Shown: positions 8,758 through 17,416 of the stretch, piece after piece | How the letters are laid out: each line of letters begins with the position of its first letter | Numbering within the stretch: position 1 is the first letter of the stretch | Source of the DNA: Alphaproteobacteria bacterium | GTDB lineage: Bacteria; Pseudomonadota; Alphaproteobacteria; Micavibrionales; Micavibrionaceae | Assembly: GCA_020442385.1 (NCBI GenBank) | Contig: JAGRKE010000008.1 | Span: 95,537 to 159,536, forward strand | Direction: 5' to 3' | DNA length: 64,000 nucleotides | Notes under the pieces: model-generated | The model's database searches: none | The model's input: the letters and a program-made list of their open reading frames with translations, nothing else | Told to the model about the DNA's origin: nothing | Position numbers and translations under genes: made by a program

Positions 8758-9885
8758 TTATACAGCTTCCAATACGGTCGCGATTCCCTGCCCGCCACCG
8801 ATACACATGGTCGCCAGCGCATATTTTCCACCTTCGCGCTTGAGCAGGCTGGCCGCCTTACCCGTAATACGCGCACCCGAGGTTCCCAAGGGGTGACCCA
8901 GCGCAATTGCGCCGCCATCGATATTCACCTTAGACTCATCTATTCCCAGCTCTTTAAGGACCGAGAGTGACTGCGCAGCAAAGGCTTCGTTCAGTTCCCA
9001 AATATCAATATCATCAATTTTAAGCCCTGCACGTTCCAACGCTTTATGCGTGGCCGGAACCGGACCGATGCCCATAATTTCCGCTGCACATCCGGCAACA
9101 GCCACGGATTTAATACGCGCTAATTTTGGCAATTTATGTTTGTCTGCATACTCTTCAGAGGCCACGATCACGGCCGCCGACCCATCAGTCAACGGAGACG
9201 AAGTCGCCGCGGTGACGCTGCCCTTTTCATCAAAGGCCGGGCTGAGCGTTGCCAGTTTTTCCGTGCTTGAATCAGGGCGGATTGTGCCATCTTCTGTGAC
9301 ATCGCCAATCGCCACCAGCTCATCAGCAAATTTGCCGTCTTTCGCAGCGGCCGCCGCCTTATGATGCGACTTCACGGCAAATTCCTCCTGCGCCGCGCGC
9401 GAAATATCATATTTCTTTGCCAGATTTTCTGCAGTTTCACCCATGGAGATATAGGCCTGCGGATATTTCTCAATCAGCCCCGGATTGGGCATTGGGTTAA
9501 AACCACCCATTGGAATGCGGCTCATGCTCTCAACGCCGGCAGCGATAAACACCTCACCCGCACCCATCTGGATCGCGCCCGCCGCCACGTGAATTGAGGT
9601 CATCGACGATCCGCAAAAGCGGTTAAGCGTCGCGCCCGCCACAGAAATCGGCAGATCCGCATTATTCACCACCAGCCGGGCAATGTTAAAGCCCTGCTCG
9701 GCCTCCGGGAAAGCACAACCCATCAGTAAATCTTCAATATCTTCGGCATTAACGCCTGTATCTGCGACCAAAGCCTTGATCACAGCGGCCGCCATATCAT
9801 CGGGGCGCACGCCGGCCAAAGCGCCTTTATTGGCAAAATGCATAGGGGAGCGCTTGAATCCGCAAAGGACAACTGGTTTGTGCAT
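8758..9885 (-). CDS. fadA: Acetyl-CoA acyltransferase (thiolase)
   Basis: A 375-residue thiolase that catalyses the CoA-dependent cleavage ending each beta-oxidation round. The nucleophile lies in LNRFCGSSMTSIH (Cys91). The His and second Cys lie in GGAIALGHPLGTSGAR and TMCIGGGQG near the C terminus. I place the start at MHKPVVLCGF (9885), because TTGGAGGTT sits at ideal distance; an in-frame codon 23 positions upstream would add a non-homologous leader. It is the first gene of the fadA / unknown / fadN operon. A PsrA-box-like sequence lies in the 196-bp divergent region upstream. Degradative (FadA) rather than biosynthetic use is inferred from the partner dehydrogenase. Confidence 0.93.
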   Translation of the reverse strand: MHKPVVLCGFKRSPMHFANKGALAGVRPDDMAAAVIKALVADTGVNAEDIEDLLMGCAFPEAEQGFNIARLVVNNADLPISVAGATLNRFCGSSMTSIHVAAGAIQMGAGEVFIAAGVESMSRIPMGGFNPMPNPGLIEKYPQAYISMGETAENLAKKYDISRAAQEEFAVKSHHKAAAAAKDGKFADELVAIGDVTEDGTIRPDSSTEKLATLSPAFDEKGSVTAATSSPLTDGSAAVIVASEEYADKHKLPKLARIKSVAVAGCAAEIMGIGPVPATHKALERAGLKIDDIDIWELNEAFAAQSLSVLKELGIDESKVNIDGGAIALGHPLGTSGARITGKAASLLKREGGKYALATMCIGGGQGIATVLEAV

Positions 9886-10039
9886 GAAAAAACCTCCAAG
9901 GTTTAGGATAGCGTCAAAATCATAAATTTTTATTACTTTATAGTGATATAGCACCGGGGTCTACGGCTTTCCAATGCGTATACGACTATATTCCATTTGA
10001 CATCGAAAACAAAATCCGTCATTGAGGATTTTAAGAGTT

Positions 10040-10051
10040 CAAACACGTTTC
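10040..10051. promoter_or_regulatory. Possible PsrA/FadR-type operator in the fadA upstream region
   Basis: CAAACACGTTTC fits the published Pseudomonas PsrA pattern (C/G)AAAC-N2-4-GTTT(C/G), and sits within a longer imperfect palindrome (TTCAAACACGTTTCTGAA, 10038-10055). It lies between the divergent fadA and FYDLN-acid genes. PsrA is a TetR-family sensor of long-chain fatty acids that controls fad genes, so the position makes sense. Such short patterns also arise by chance. The same intergenic region holds a TTGACA (9997-10002) that could be the -35 of the rightward gene, although the -10 is poor. Confidence 0.3.
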
Positions 10052-10081
10052 TGAAAGACTGAAATTTAAAGGAGAAAAGCC

Positions 10082-10564
10082 GTGAGTGCAGCCACAGATG
10101 CCAGAGGTTTAAAGAGAATTTGCTATGAATGCGGAGCGCGCTTTTATGACATGAATAAGCGCCCCATCACGTGCCCGTCTTGCGCGGTCGAGTTTACCGG
10201 CGAAGTGAAGGTGAAAACCCGCCGCGGCCGCAGCATCGCCGAAAGCGAAAAAGACACCAAAAAAACACCAGCCAATACAGCCAAAGATGACGCACTCGAA
10301 AATCAACTCGAAGAGGGTGATGAGGGCGATGAAGAGGACGAGGAGGATCTCGAAGAGCTTCAAGAAGTCAGCCTTGATGATGTCGCCGCCGAGGAAGAGG
10401 GCGATAACGACGCGCAGGATGAAGACGATCTGCCCGACCTGGATGATGACGACATGGATCTGGATATGGACGATGACCTTGATGTCACGCTGGAAGAAGA
10501 TCTGGACGACGATCTGGAAGAAGATCTCGAAGACGTCAAAAAGTCAGCCGGCGGAGACGACTAA
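10082..10564 (+). CDS. FYDLN-acid zinc-ribbon protein (TIGR02300 family)
   Basis: A 160-residue protein of unknown role, typical of Alphaproteobacteria. It starts with GTG behind AAAGGAG. The N terminus is a zinc ribbon with two Cys pairs, ICYECGARFYDMNKRPITC and PSCAVEF, carrying the FYDMNKRPI variant of the namesake FYDLNK motif. A basic stretch (VKTRRGRS) follows. The last ~70 residues are extremely acidic (DEGDEEDEEDLEELQ, DLDDDDMDLDMDDDLDV). The acid tail and ribbon suggest contacts with nucleic-acid-binding or basic proteins, but I know of no experimental function. prmA starts 12 bases downstream, so the two are probably co-transcribed. Confidence 0.88.
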   Translation: MSAATDARGLKRICYECGARFYDMNKRPITCPSCAVEFTGEVKVKTRRGRSIAESEKDTKKTPANTAKDDALENQLEEGDEGDEEDEEDLEELQEVSLDDVAAEEEGDNDAQDEDDLPDLDDDDMDLDMDDDLDVTLEEDLDDDLEEDLEDVKKSAGGDD

Positions 10565-10576
10565 GGGTTTGGGGCT

Positions 10577-11488
10577 GTGTTTAGCGCACGTATAAAACTG
10601 CCGGCCCACCTTTCTCAAAGCGATATTAATGTGTTTGCGGACATGCTCGGCGATACCGAGCATGCCTTTACCGGCCTGCGTGCCGACAATCACGATAAAA
10701 GCCCATGGACACTTGAGTGGATCACGGAAAACAAGCCGGCTGCCGAGGATATGAGCGCGCGCGTTTGCCTGCTCGCTGAACTCAATGAGATCGATCTGAC
10801 AATCGCCGCCAATGACTGGCAGATTGAAAAGCTGCCTGAGATTGATTGGCTGGCCCATTCCTATCAGCAATTCCCGCCCTTTTCCGTCGGGCCGTTCTTT
10901 ATTTACGGATCACATTATGAGGGCGCGGTTCCGCCCGAACAGATGGGCTTGCAAATTGATGCTGCCACCGCCTTTGGCTCTGGCGAACACGGCACAACCA
11001 AGGGCTGTTTGCAGGCGATGCTTGAGCTTAAACATCAGGGCATCTGCCCGTGGCAAATTTTGGATATGGGCACGGGATCAGGCATTCTTGCGATCGCCGC
11101 ATGGAAGCTTTGGAAAACCCCGGTTCTGGCGGTTGATAATGACGAAGAAGCCGTGCGCGTTACCGAGCGTCATCGTGAAGCTAACAAAGTTCCGGCAGGC
11201 GCGGGCGATTTGACCAGCGCGCATGGGGATGGGTTTGCCAGCACGATTACGCAGGAGAAGAAACCCTATGAGCTGGTGATTGCCAATATTCTCGCCGGTC
11301 CGCTCAAAGACATGGCAGCTGATTTAAAAGATGTGGTGGATGAAAATGGGTATGTCATTCTTTCCGGCATTTTAAACGAGCAAGCCGAAGATGTTCTGAG
11401 CGCTTACCAAGCACAAGGGCTTACGTTGCGCAAAACCTATAAGATCGGGGAATGGACGACCCTAGTCCTGCATAACCCGGCGGCGTAA
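10577..11488 (+). CDS. prmA: Ribosomal protein L11 methyltransferase
   Basis: A 303-residue SAM-dependent methyltransferase that trimethylates ribosomal protein L11. The C-terminal Rossmann domain shows AFGSGEHGTTKGCL, the SAM loop ILDMGTGSGILAIAAW, the acidic ribose contact VLAVDNDEEAV, and the catalytic VIANILAGPL (NxLxxPL type). It ends with YVILSGILNEQAEDV, as PrmA proteins do. The start is taken as GTG at 10577, just after the FYDLN-acid gene; no strong ribosome site is visible, so reinitiation is possible. It is convergent with the glycosyltransferase ending at 11601. The 112-bp gap between them shows no convincing terminator. Confidence 0.93.
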   Translation: MFSARIKLPAHLSQSDINVFADMLGDTEHAFTGLRADNHDKSPWTLEWITENKPAAEDMSARVCLLAELNEIDLTIAANDWQIEKLPEIDWLAHSYQQFPPFSVGPFFIYGSHYEGAVPPEQMGLQIDAATAFGSGEHGTTKGCLQAMLELKHQGICPWQILDMGTGSGILAIAAWKLWKTPVLAVDNDEEAVRVTERHREANKVPAGAGDLTSAHGDGFASTITQEKKPYELVIANILAGPLKDMAADLKDVVDENGYVILSGILNEQAEDVLSAYQAQGLTLRKTYKIGEWTTLVLHNPAA

Positions 11489-11600
11489 AAATCTTGATGC
11501 AAACCTGCACGGCCGCAATTACAAACGGCACGCCAAGCCACTAAATTTTTGAAAGTGATCTTTCCATCTGTTTTATGATTACAGAACCAAAAACTTGACG

Positions 11601-12977
11601 CTAATTCTTTTTATAAAAAATACCGATATTTTTTCCTCTATAGGGAATTGTCATGATAGCACTATAATCCTGAACTTCTTTAGGTTTGTAATAGCGAATG
11701 ACGGCCAAACCTTCCGGATGCGCTTTAAACCATTTTTTGAGCGTTTCGCCTTGTTCGTTATCCATTTTTTTATGAAGCCTGCCAAGATAGGTCAGTTCAC
11801 CCTGATATTTTCTAACAAAAGCCCAATCTTGATCTTGGTGCTGCGCTACATATTCGGCAATAGGGCGAAGATCATATTTTTTGAATAGTGTTTGTGAAGC
11901 AATGAATTGCCCTGTGACAACCATCAGAATCATAATCGAAAATATTGTCAGTATGGGCCGCATATCTGGTTTAAGACGATCCGCGATAAAAATTAAAACC
12001 CCAGGAACAAGCGGCAATAAATAATGCGGCTGCTTACCGCCGATAAACGAAAAAGCGATAATAACAGGGATAATCCAGCAAGCTAAAAATCTGAGACCAT
12101 ACTTTGTCTGAACGTCTTCTTTAATCCTAGAGATACCTGTCCAAAAAGATGGTAGAAATGCCCAAGGTAAAAACAAGATAGGAACAAGGGGGAGGTAAAA
12201 ATAAAAAGGTCGGGTATGAACATTTTCCATGTGACCTGAAATGCGCCCGGCTGTTTGTTCCCAAATAAGCCAAAAAGCAAAATCAGGATTAGATGATTTT
12301 AAAACCGGCACAAGCCATAATAATACTGGAACGCCCGACAGCAAAAATGCAAGCACGCCGCCCGTATACCACGAAAGCCAGTTTTGCTTGCCTTTTAACC
12401 AGTACGGAGCCAACAAAAACGGAAACACGACATAAAGCCATGCAACCGGCCCCTTGGTTAAAACACCGATTCCCAATGACAGGGCCAAAGCCAAAAGAAA
12501 TAAAGGCTTTCGATTGTCGGCATACGACAACAAAGCCAAAAGTGATAATAAAACAAAAACACCCAGCGTCATATCAAACATCACCAGCGTGGAGTAAATG
12601 ATGAATGGCACGCTGCCTAAAACCAAATATGGAACAAATGCAGAGTTTCGCAGATTAAGCTTTTTTGCCAGAACCTGCGTCAAATACACAAACAGTGAAG
12701 CCGACACCATAATCGGCACTAGGGCTGACCAGCGACTCACACCAAAAACCGACCATGATGCATTAATCAACCAAAACAAAAATGGTGGCTTATGGCTGTA
12801 GAGGTCAAAATTCATAGTCAGTGGTGCAAACCAGTCCCTCCGCAGCCACATCTCCCACGCTACGCTCATGTAACGTGTTTCATCAATCGGCATTAAGGGA
12901 CGAAGAAAAATGGCTGATAAAAACAATATAAGTAAAGAAGCAGGCACAAAAAGTGTCTGTATTTTAAAAGAAGTCAT
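11601..12977 (-). CDS. ArnT/PMT-like membrane glycosyltransferase (GT39/GT83 type)
   Basis: A 458-residue polytopic inner-membrane protein with about ten or more hydrophobic segments. After the first helix comes PIDETRYMSVAWEMW, the acidic first-loop motif of GT-C enzymes (Asp32-Glu33), and YSHKPPFLFWL, also typical of ArnT-like proteins. These enzymes move a sugar from a polyprenyl-phosphate carrier to an acceptor in the periplasm, for example lipid A. The downstream LAB_N protein and GT2 enzyme, 9 and 10 bases apart on the same strand, look like the partners that make the lipid-linked sugar. The acceptor and sugar are not known. The C-terminal ~60 residues are soluble. Confidence 0.82.
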   Translation of the reverse strand: MTSFKIQTLFVPASLLILFLSAIFLRPLMPIDETRYMSVAWEMWLRRDWFAPLTMNFDLYSHKPPFLFWLINASWSVFGVSRWSALVPIMVSASLFVYLTQVLAKKLNLRNSAFVPYLVLGSVPFIIYSTLVMFDMTLGVFVLLSLLALLSYADNRKPLFLLALALSLGIGVLTKGPVAWLYVVFPFLLAPYWLKGKQNWLSWYTGGVLAFLLSGVPVLLWLVPVLKSSNPDFAFWLIWEQTAGRISGHMENVHTRPFYFYLPLVPILFLPWAFLPSFWTGISRIKEDVQTKYGLRFLACWIIPVIIAFSFIGGKQPHYLLPLVPGVLIFIADRLKPDMRPILTIFSIMILMVVTGQFIASQTLFKKYDLRPIAEYVAQHQDQDWAFVRKYQGELTYLGRLHKKMDNEQGETLKKWFKAHPEGLAVIRYYKPKEVQDYSAIMTIPYRGKNIGIFYKKN

Positions 12978-12986
12978 GGGTGTTTT

Positions 12987-13295
12987 CTACTTCAGTGTCT
13001 GTGGGGTTTCAACAGGATCATCCTTCTTGCGATGAATGAAATAAAGATTACGGCTATAAATTAACAAACCCATGCCTTGGCCAACCATGAAAACAGGATC
13101 TTGACGCCACAGGGCATAGCTAAACAGGACAAGCCCGCCGCCTAAACTAAAATACCAAAAGGCATCGGGCACAACGCTGCGTCCCTGTTTTTCAGAGGCA
13201 ATCCATTGCACAAAAAAACGCATAAAAAACAAACTCTGCCCCAAAAAACCGATCGCCAGCCAGATTGTATCAATGTCAAAAGATAGAAATGTCAT
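12987..13295 (-). CDS. Lipid A biosynthesis N-terminal (LAB_N) domain protein
   Basis: A 102-residue membrane protein with three hydrophobic segments. It shows the LAB_N pattern FLGQSLFFMRFFVQWIASEK, then a Ser-rich turn (GRSVVPDAFWYFSL), and MGLLIYSRNLYFI near the end. LAB_N proteins are commonly encoded between a GT2 and a GT39-type glycosyltransferase, exactly as here. Their biochemical role is not settled; they are thought to help handle lipid-linked sugars at the membrane. A basic tail (HRKKDDP) should be cytoplasmic. It is probably co-transcribed with both neighbours (gaps 9-10 bases). Confidence 0.85.
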   Translation of the reverse strand: MTFLSFDIDTIWLAIGFLGQSLFFMRFFVQWIASEKQGRSVVPDAFWYFSLGGGLVLFSYALWRQDPVFMVGQGMGLLIYSRNLYFIHRKKDDPVETPQTLK

Positions 13296-13305
13296 GTAGG
13301 CCCCT

Positions 13306-14037
13306 TCAATTTAATTCTTCATATGTTTCATCAAAATCTGCGCGTCTTGCACGTTTTTGTAGCCACAAAACACCCCTTATGTCACTGATACCGACAAGCG
13401 CACGATCAAGTGTTCCGTATTTGGATTTTCCATGCAGCCGAGGACGATGTGAAACAGGCACATGGACAAGCTCAACACCGTCTCGAAGCATAAGCGCGGG
13501 CAAAAAACGGTGCATATGATCAAAGTAAGGCAAATTGAGATAATCTTTCCGGCGGAACATTTTTAATGAACACCCGGTATCTTTTGTACCGTCTTTCAAG
13601 AGACCACCACGAATGCCGTTTGCGAGACGTGAGGATATGCGGCGCACCACATTATCGTGCCGTTTTTCTCTTTCGCCGAGCACCATAATTTTCGGTGTAG
13701 CTTTTTTGTATTTTTCATACTCTTCAAAAAGGGTTTTTATATCGGCAGGATCATTCTGACCATCGCCGTCCAATGTCACGATAAGCTTGTTTCCCGCAGC
13801 TTTAACCCCTGTCCACAACGCCGCAGACTGCCCGGATTGTTTTTTATGTTTTAATATGCGCAACTCTGGGGTGTGCGCTCTTAGGCTCTTAAGAACCGAA
13901 AAAGAGTTATCCGTACTCGCGTCATCGACGTAAACGATTTCACTGATCGGCAAATTTTTACCAGCCTTCGAAATTTCTTCAATCAGCGATTGAATATTGT
14001 CTTCTTCATTATAAACAGGAACAACAACTGTAATCAT
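13306..14037 (-). CDS. Family 2 glycosyltransferase (DPM1/ArnC-like)
   Basis: A ~243-residue GT-A glycosyltransferase, probably making a polyprenyl-phosphate sugar for the neighbouring GT-C enzyme. The start of the fold is MITVVVPVYNEEDNIQ; VDDASTDNS binds nucleotide; TLDGDGQNDP holds the metal-binding DxD-like element; and RFLPALMLRDG resembles the acceptor segment of dolichol-phosphate mannose synthase homologues. Unlike ArnC, it has no C-terminal membrane helices, so the LAB_N protein may supply the membrane anchor (inference). I chose ATG 14037, with GGA eight bases upstream; an in-frame TTG four codons earlier is possible. It is the first gene of the three-gene set. Confidence 0.85.
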   Translation of the reverse strand: MITVVVPVYNEEDNIQSLIEEISKAGKNLPISEIVYVDDASTDNSFSVLKSLRAHTPELRILKHKKQSGQSAALWTGVKAAGNKLIVTLDGDGQNDPADIKTLFEEYEKYKKATPKIMVLGEREKRHDNVVRRISSRLANGIRGGLLKDGTKDTGCSLKMFRRKDYLNLPYFDHMHRFLPALMLRDGVELVHVPVSHRPRLHGKSKYGTLDRALVGISDIRGVLWLQKRARRADFDETYEELN

Positions 14038-14163
14038 TTTAACATCCAAAAAAATTTATTCCTAAACCTGAATAAAACATAAACCTTAAGGCAAGCTGAA
14101 GGCTTTAAAACTTATAGCAGAAAAAATTCTATAGAACACATAGTGAAGATGATTCTGGAACGA

Positions 14164-15993
14164 CTACTCGACCGTTACGCTTTTCGCCAGATTCCGAGGC
14201 TGGTCCACATCCGTGCCCTTAGCCACCGCCACATGATAGGCCAGAAGCTGCACCGGGATCGCATAGAGAATCGGCGCGATAAAGGGATGAATATCGCCCA
14301 GCGTAACCACCCATGTGGTTTGATCCTTGAGCGATTTTGCACCCGCCTCGTCAGTAATCAAAAATACTTTCCCGCTGCGCGCCACCGTTTCCTGCACATT
14401 GCTGGCAGTTTTTTCAAACAGCGGATCATTACCCGGCGCAACGACAACCACGGGCACGCTCTCATCGATCAGAGCGATCGGGCCGTGCTTCATTTCACCG
14501 GCGGCGTAGCCTTCGGCGTGGATGTAGGAAATTTCCTTGAGCTTCAACGCGCCCTCTAAAGCGATCGGATAGAACGATCCACGCCCGAGATATAAAACAT
14601 CGCGCGCATCTTTAATTTCCTCGGCAATATTTTTAACCGCACCGTCATATTGCAAAATTTGCGCGGCGACCGATGGAATATGGCGCAGGGCTTCGCCCAT
14701 TTCCTGCATTTGCTCCACCGTGATTTGTTTGTTCGCACGCGCGGCGGCAAAAGCCATACAGGCCAGCGTCGTAATCTGTGTTGTGAAAGCCTTGGTCGAG
14801 GCCACACCGATTTCCGGCCCGGCGAGGGTGTGCAAAACCAAATCGCTTTCGCGCTCAATCGTGCTTTCGATTGTGTTGATGATGGAGAGAATTCTTTGTC
14901 CCTGTGATTTACAGTATCGGAGCGCTTCGAGCGTATCGAGCGTCTCCCCCGACTGAGAAACAAAAATCGCCAGACCTCCTTCGGGCATCGGCGCTTCGCG
15001 GTAGCGAAATTCAGAGGCGACATCAATCTCGCATGGAATACGCGCAACCTGCTCGAACCAGTATTTCGCCAGCATACAAGCATAAAAGGCCGTGCCACAC
15101 GCAACCAGCGTCAAGCGCGGCGCGGATGTAAGCGCCTCTAAAACATCATCGGGAATATTGATGCGGCCCGTTGACGGGTGCACAAACGCGCCCAGCGTAT
15201 CGCCAATCACGGCGGGCTGCTCATATATTTCCTTAAGCATAAAGTGATCATATTCGCCCTTACCCGTCGTCGCACCGCTTTGCGCGGTGATGCGAATTTC
15301 ACGCTCCAGCGTTTGGTTATCATTGCTGTAGATACGAACGCCTTCGCGCGTCACACTGACGCGATCGCCATCTTCAAGAAAGCAAATTTTCTTGGTCAGC
15401 GGCGCGAGCGCATAGGAATCAGAGGCGACATACATCTCCCCCTCGCCATAACCAACCGCGAGCGGTGTGCCTTGGCGCACCCCGATCATCAAATTATGCT
15501 CACCGGCAAAAATCATCACAATCGCAAACGCGCCTTCCAGACGGCTCAGCGTTTTATCAGCCGCCTCTTGCGGGCTCATACCCTGATTCATGTAATGGGT
15601 CACCAAATGCGCAACCACTTCGGTATCGGTTTCGGTCTCAAAGCGGTATTGGTGCTGCTCCATCTCTTCTTTGAGCGTCGCATAATTCTCAATAATGCCG
15701 TTATGCACCACCGCGACTTTGTCTGTCGCATGCGGATGCGCGTTATCTTCGGTCGGTCCGCCATGGGTCGCCCAGCGCGTATGGCCGATGCCAACCGTGC
15801 CGGAGATAGGATTGCCAGCAAGCTTTTCTTCCAGATTGACCAATTTACCTTGCGCGCGGCAACGCTCGATCGAGCCGTTAGACAGCGTCGCAATTCCCGC
15901 ACTGTCATAACCGCGATATTCCAAACGCTTCAGCCCGCCAACCAACAGCGGGGCAGCCTCTTCATTGCCAAGAATTCCAATAATACCGCACAT
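14164..15993 (-). CDS. glmS: Glutamine-fructose-6-phosphate aminotransferase
   Basis: A 609-residue cytoplasmic enzyme that makes glucosamine-6-phosphate from fructose-6-phosphate and glutamine, the first step to UDP-GlcNAc for peptidoglycan and LPS. The N-terminal glutaminase uses Cys2 (MCGIIGILG), with HTRWATHG and VVHNGIIENY also present. Two SIS domains follow: FVSQSGETLDTLEAL, and RGSFYPIALEGALKLKE with AEGYAAGEMKHGPIAL. It ends NLAKSVTVE, the standard isomerase C terminus. Length matches the family (~608). It lies three bases downstream of glmU, so the two form an operon. I see no glmS ribozyme, as expected outside Gram-positives. Confidence 0.97.
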   Translation of the reverse strand: MCGIIGILGNEEAAPLLVGGLKRLEYRGYDSAGIATLSNGSIERCRAQGKLVNLEEKLAGNPISGTVGIGHTRWATHGGPTEDNAHPHATDKVAVVHNGIIENYATLKEEMEQHQYRFETETDTEVVAHLVTHYMNQGMSPQEAADKTLSRLEGAFAIVMIFAGEHNLMIGVRQGTPLAVGYGEGEMYVASDSYALAPLTKKICFLEDGDRVSVTREGVRIYSNDNQTLEREIRITAQSGATTGKGEYDHFMLKEIYEQPAVIGDTLGAFVHPSTGRINIPDDVLEALTSAPRLTLVACGTAFYACMLAKYWFEQVARIPCEIDVASEFRYREAPMPEGGLAIFVSQSGETLDTLEALRYCKSQGQRILSIINTIESTIERESDLVLHTLAGPEIGVASTKAFTTQITTLACMAFAAARANKQITVEQMQEMGEALRHIPSVAAQILQYDGAVKNIAEEIKDARDVLYLGRGSFYPIALEGALKLKEISYIHAEGYAAGEMKHGPIALIDESVPVVVVAPGNDPLFEKTASNVQETVARSGKVFLITDEAGAKSLKDQTTWVVTLGDIHPFIAPILYAIPVQLLAYHVAVAKGTDVDQPRNLAKSVTVE

Positions 15994-15996
15994 GAT

Positions 15997-17337
15997 TTAT
16001 TTCTTTTTCGCTTTGGATTTTTTCTTACGATAGCTGGCCGCCCAGCCCTTGATGACTTTCGCCGCATCGCGGGCAACCGCCAACGCATCTTTAGGAACGT
16101 CTTTTGTGATCGTCGATCCGGCGGCAATGAACGCACCGTCACCAATTTTCACGGGCGCGACCAAATTGACGTTTGAGCCAACCATTACGCCCTTACCAAT
16201 TTTTGTTTTATGCTTATCAAAACCGTCATAATTCACCGTGATCGCACCGGCAGAAAAATTCACATCCGCGCCCATATCGGTATCACCAACATAAGCAAGG
16301 TGATTAATTTTGCTGCCCTTGCCGATTTTGGATTTTTTGACCTCTACAAAGTTTCCGATACGTACCGCATCGCCAATATCCGCACCGGGGCGAAGGCGCG
16401 CAAACGGGCCGATGCTGGCCTCTTTGCCAATTTTTGTATCTTCCAGATGAGAGAAGGCTTTGATCGTGCTGCCCTCACCAACAGATACGCCGGGGCCGAA
16501 CACGACATGCGGCTCGATCACCACGCCGGGCGCAAATTTCGTATCATGCGCCAGAAATACACTGGAAGGATGATGCATACACACACCGCTTTGCAGCGCT
16601 TGCGTGCGCAGACGGTCCTGCAAAGTGGCTTCCAAGGCCGCCAGATCGCTATGAGAATTACAGCCCTTTACTTCATCTGGATCAGCGGTCAACGCCACAT
16701 GGGTTGCCACGCCTTCACGCGCAGCAATTTCCGGTAGGTCAGTGATATAATATTCTTTTTGCGCATTGTTGTTTTTAACTTTGCCGAGCCAGCGCTCAAG
16801 AGACGCACCATCAATGCAAAACGCGCCAGTATTGACGGTATCAATTTTACGCTCGGCGGCGCTCGCGTCTTTATGCTCAACAATTTTTTGCAGGCTGCCA
16901 TCTTTGTTCATCACCAGACGACCATAGCCGGACGGATCTGATAGCCGCATCCCCAGCACGGAAATTCCAGCCTTGCCGCGCGCCTTAATCAAGCCTTTGA
17001 TTGTTTGCGGTGTAACCAGCGGCGTATCACCCAGCAGCACAACCACATCGCCTTTGACATTCTTAAGCGCCGGCAGAGCTGCCTTCACCGCACCAGCAGT
17101 GCCATTGCGCACAGCCTGTACAACGCAGGTGTGCGGCTTGCAGGCCGCTTCCAGTGCGGGCATATCCGGACCAACCACCACGATGATTTTTTTAGGCTTC
17201 AAGGCCTCAGCATTTTTCAACACCCAGCCAATCATCGGCAAATAGGCCAGCCTGTGCATGACTTTGGGCATGTTTGATTTCATGCGCGTGCCCTTGCCGG
17301 CGGCTAATATAACGATTGTGAGAGGATTTTTATTCAT
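15997..17337 (-). CDS. glmU: Bifunctional UDP-GlcNAc pyrophosphorylase / GlcN-1-P acetyltransferase
   Basis: A 446-residue enzyme that acetylates GlcN-1-phosphate and couples it to UTP. The uridylyltransferase domain opens with VILAAGKGTRMKSNMPKVMH. GDTPLVTPQTI, YGRLVMNKDG and IVEHKDAS are its later signature segments. The C-terminal half is a left-handed beta-helix of hexapeptides (VVFGPGVSVGEGS, IGPFARLRPGADIGD) with acetyltransferase residues in NHLAYVGDTDMG. The basic C-terminal tail (YRKKKSKAKKK) is unusual but plausible. Start is placed at MNKNPLTIV (17337); a TTG 12 codons upstream is in frame but adds no conserved sequence. It is directly followed by glmS. Confidence 0.96.
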   Translation of the reverse strand: MNKNPLTIVILAAGKGTRMKSNMPKVMHRLAYLPMIGWVLKNAEALKPKKIIVVVGPDMPALEAACKPHTCVVQAVRNGTAGAVKAALPALKNVKGDVVVLLGDTPLVTPQTIKGLIKARGKAGISVLGMRLSDPSGYGRLVMNKDGSLQKIVEHKDASAAERKIDTVNTGAFCIDGASLERWLGKVKNNNAQKEYYITDLPEIAAREGVATHVALTADPDEVKGCNSHSDLAALEATLQDRLRTQALQSGVCMHHPSSVFLAHDTKFAPGVVIEPHVVFGPGVSVGEGSTIKAFSHLEDTKIGKEASIGPFARLRPGADIGDAVRIGNFVEVKKSKIGKGSKINHLAYVGDTDMGADVNFSAGAITVNYDGFDKHKTKIGKGVMVGSNVNLVAPVKIGDGAFIAAGSTITKDVPKDALAVARDAAKVIKGWAASYRKKKSKAKKK

Positions 17338-17416
17338 ACTCAGCAATTTCGGTGAAACGCCGCCGAAAGACAAGTCATTTTATGTTTCTGATTGTTACAA
17401 AATTGAGGGCAAAGCC

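Noticed and set aside
9997..10025. TTGACA in front of the FYDLN-acid gene as a full promoter
   Set aside because: No acceptable -10 hexamer lies 16-18 bases downstream; mentioned only as context for the operator candidate.
10109..10363. Hydrophobic antisense frame inside the FYDLN-acid gene
   Set aside because: It is the mirror of the acidic coding sequence (GAN codons read as hydrophobic residues), not a membrane protein gene.
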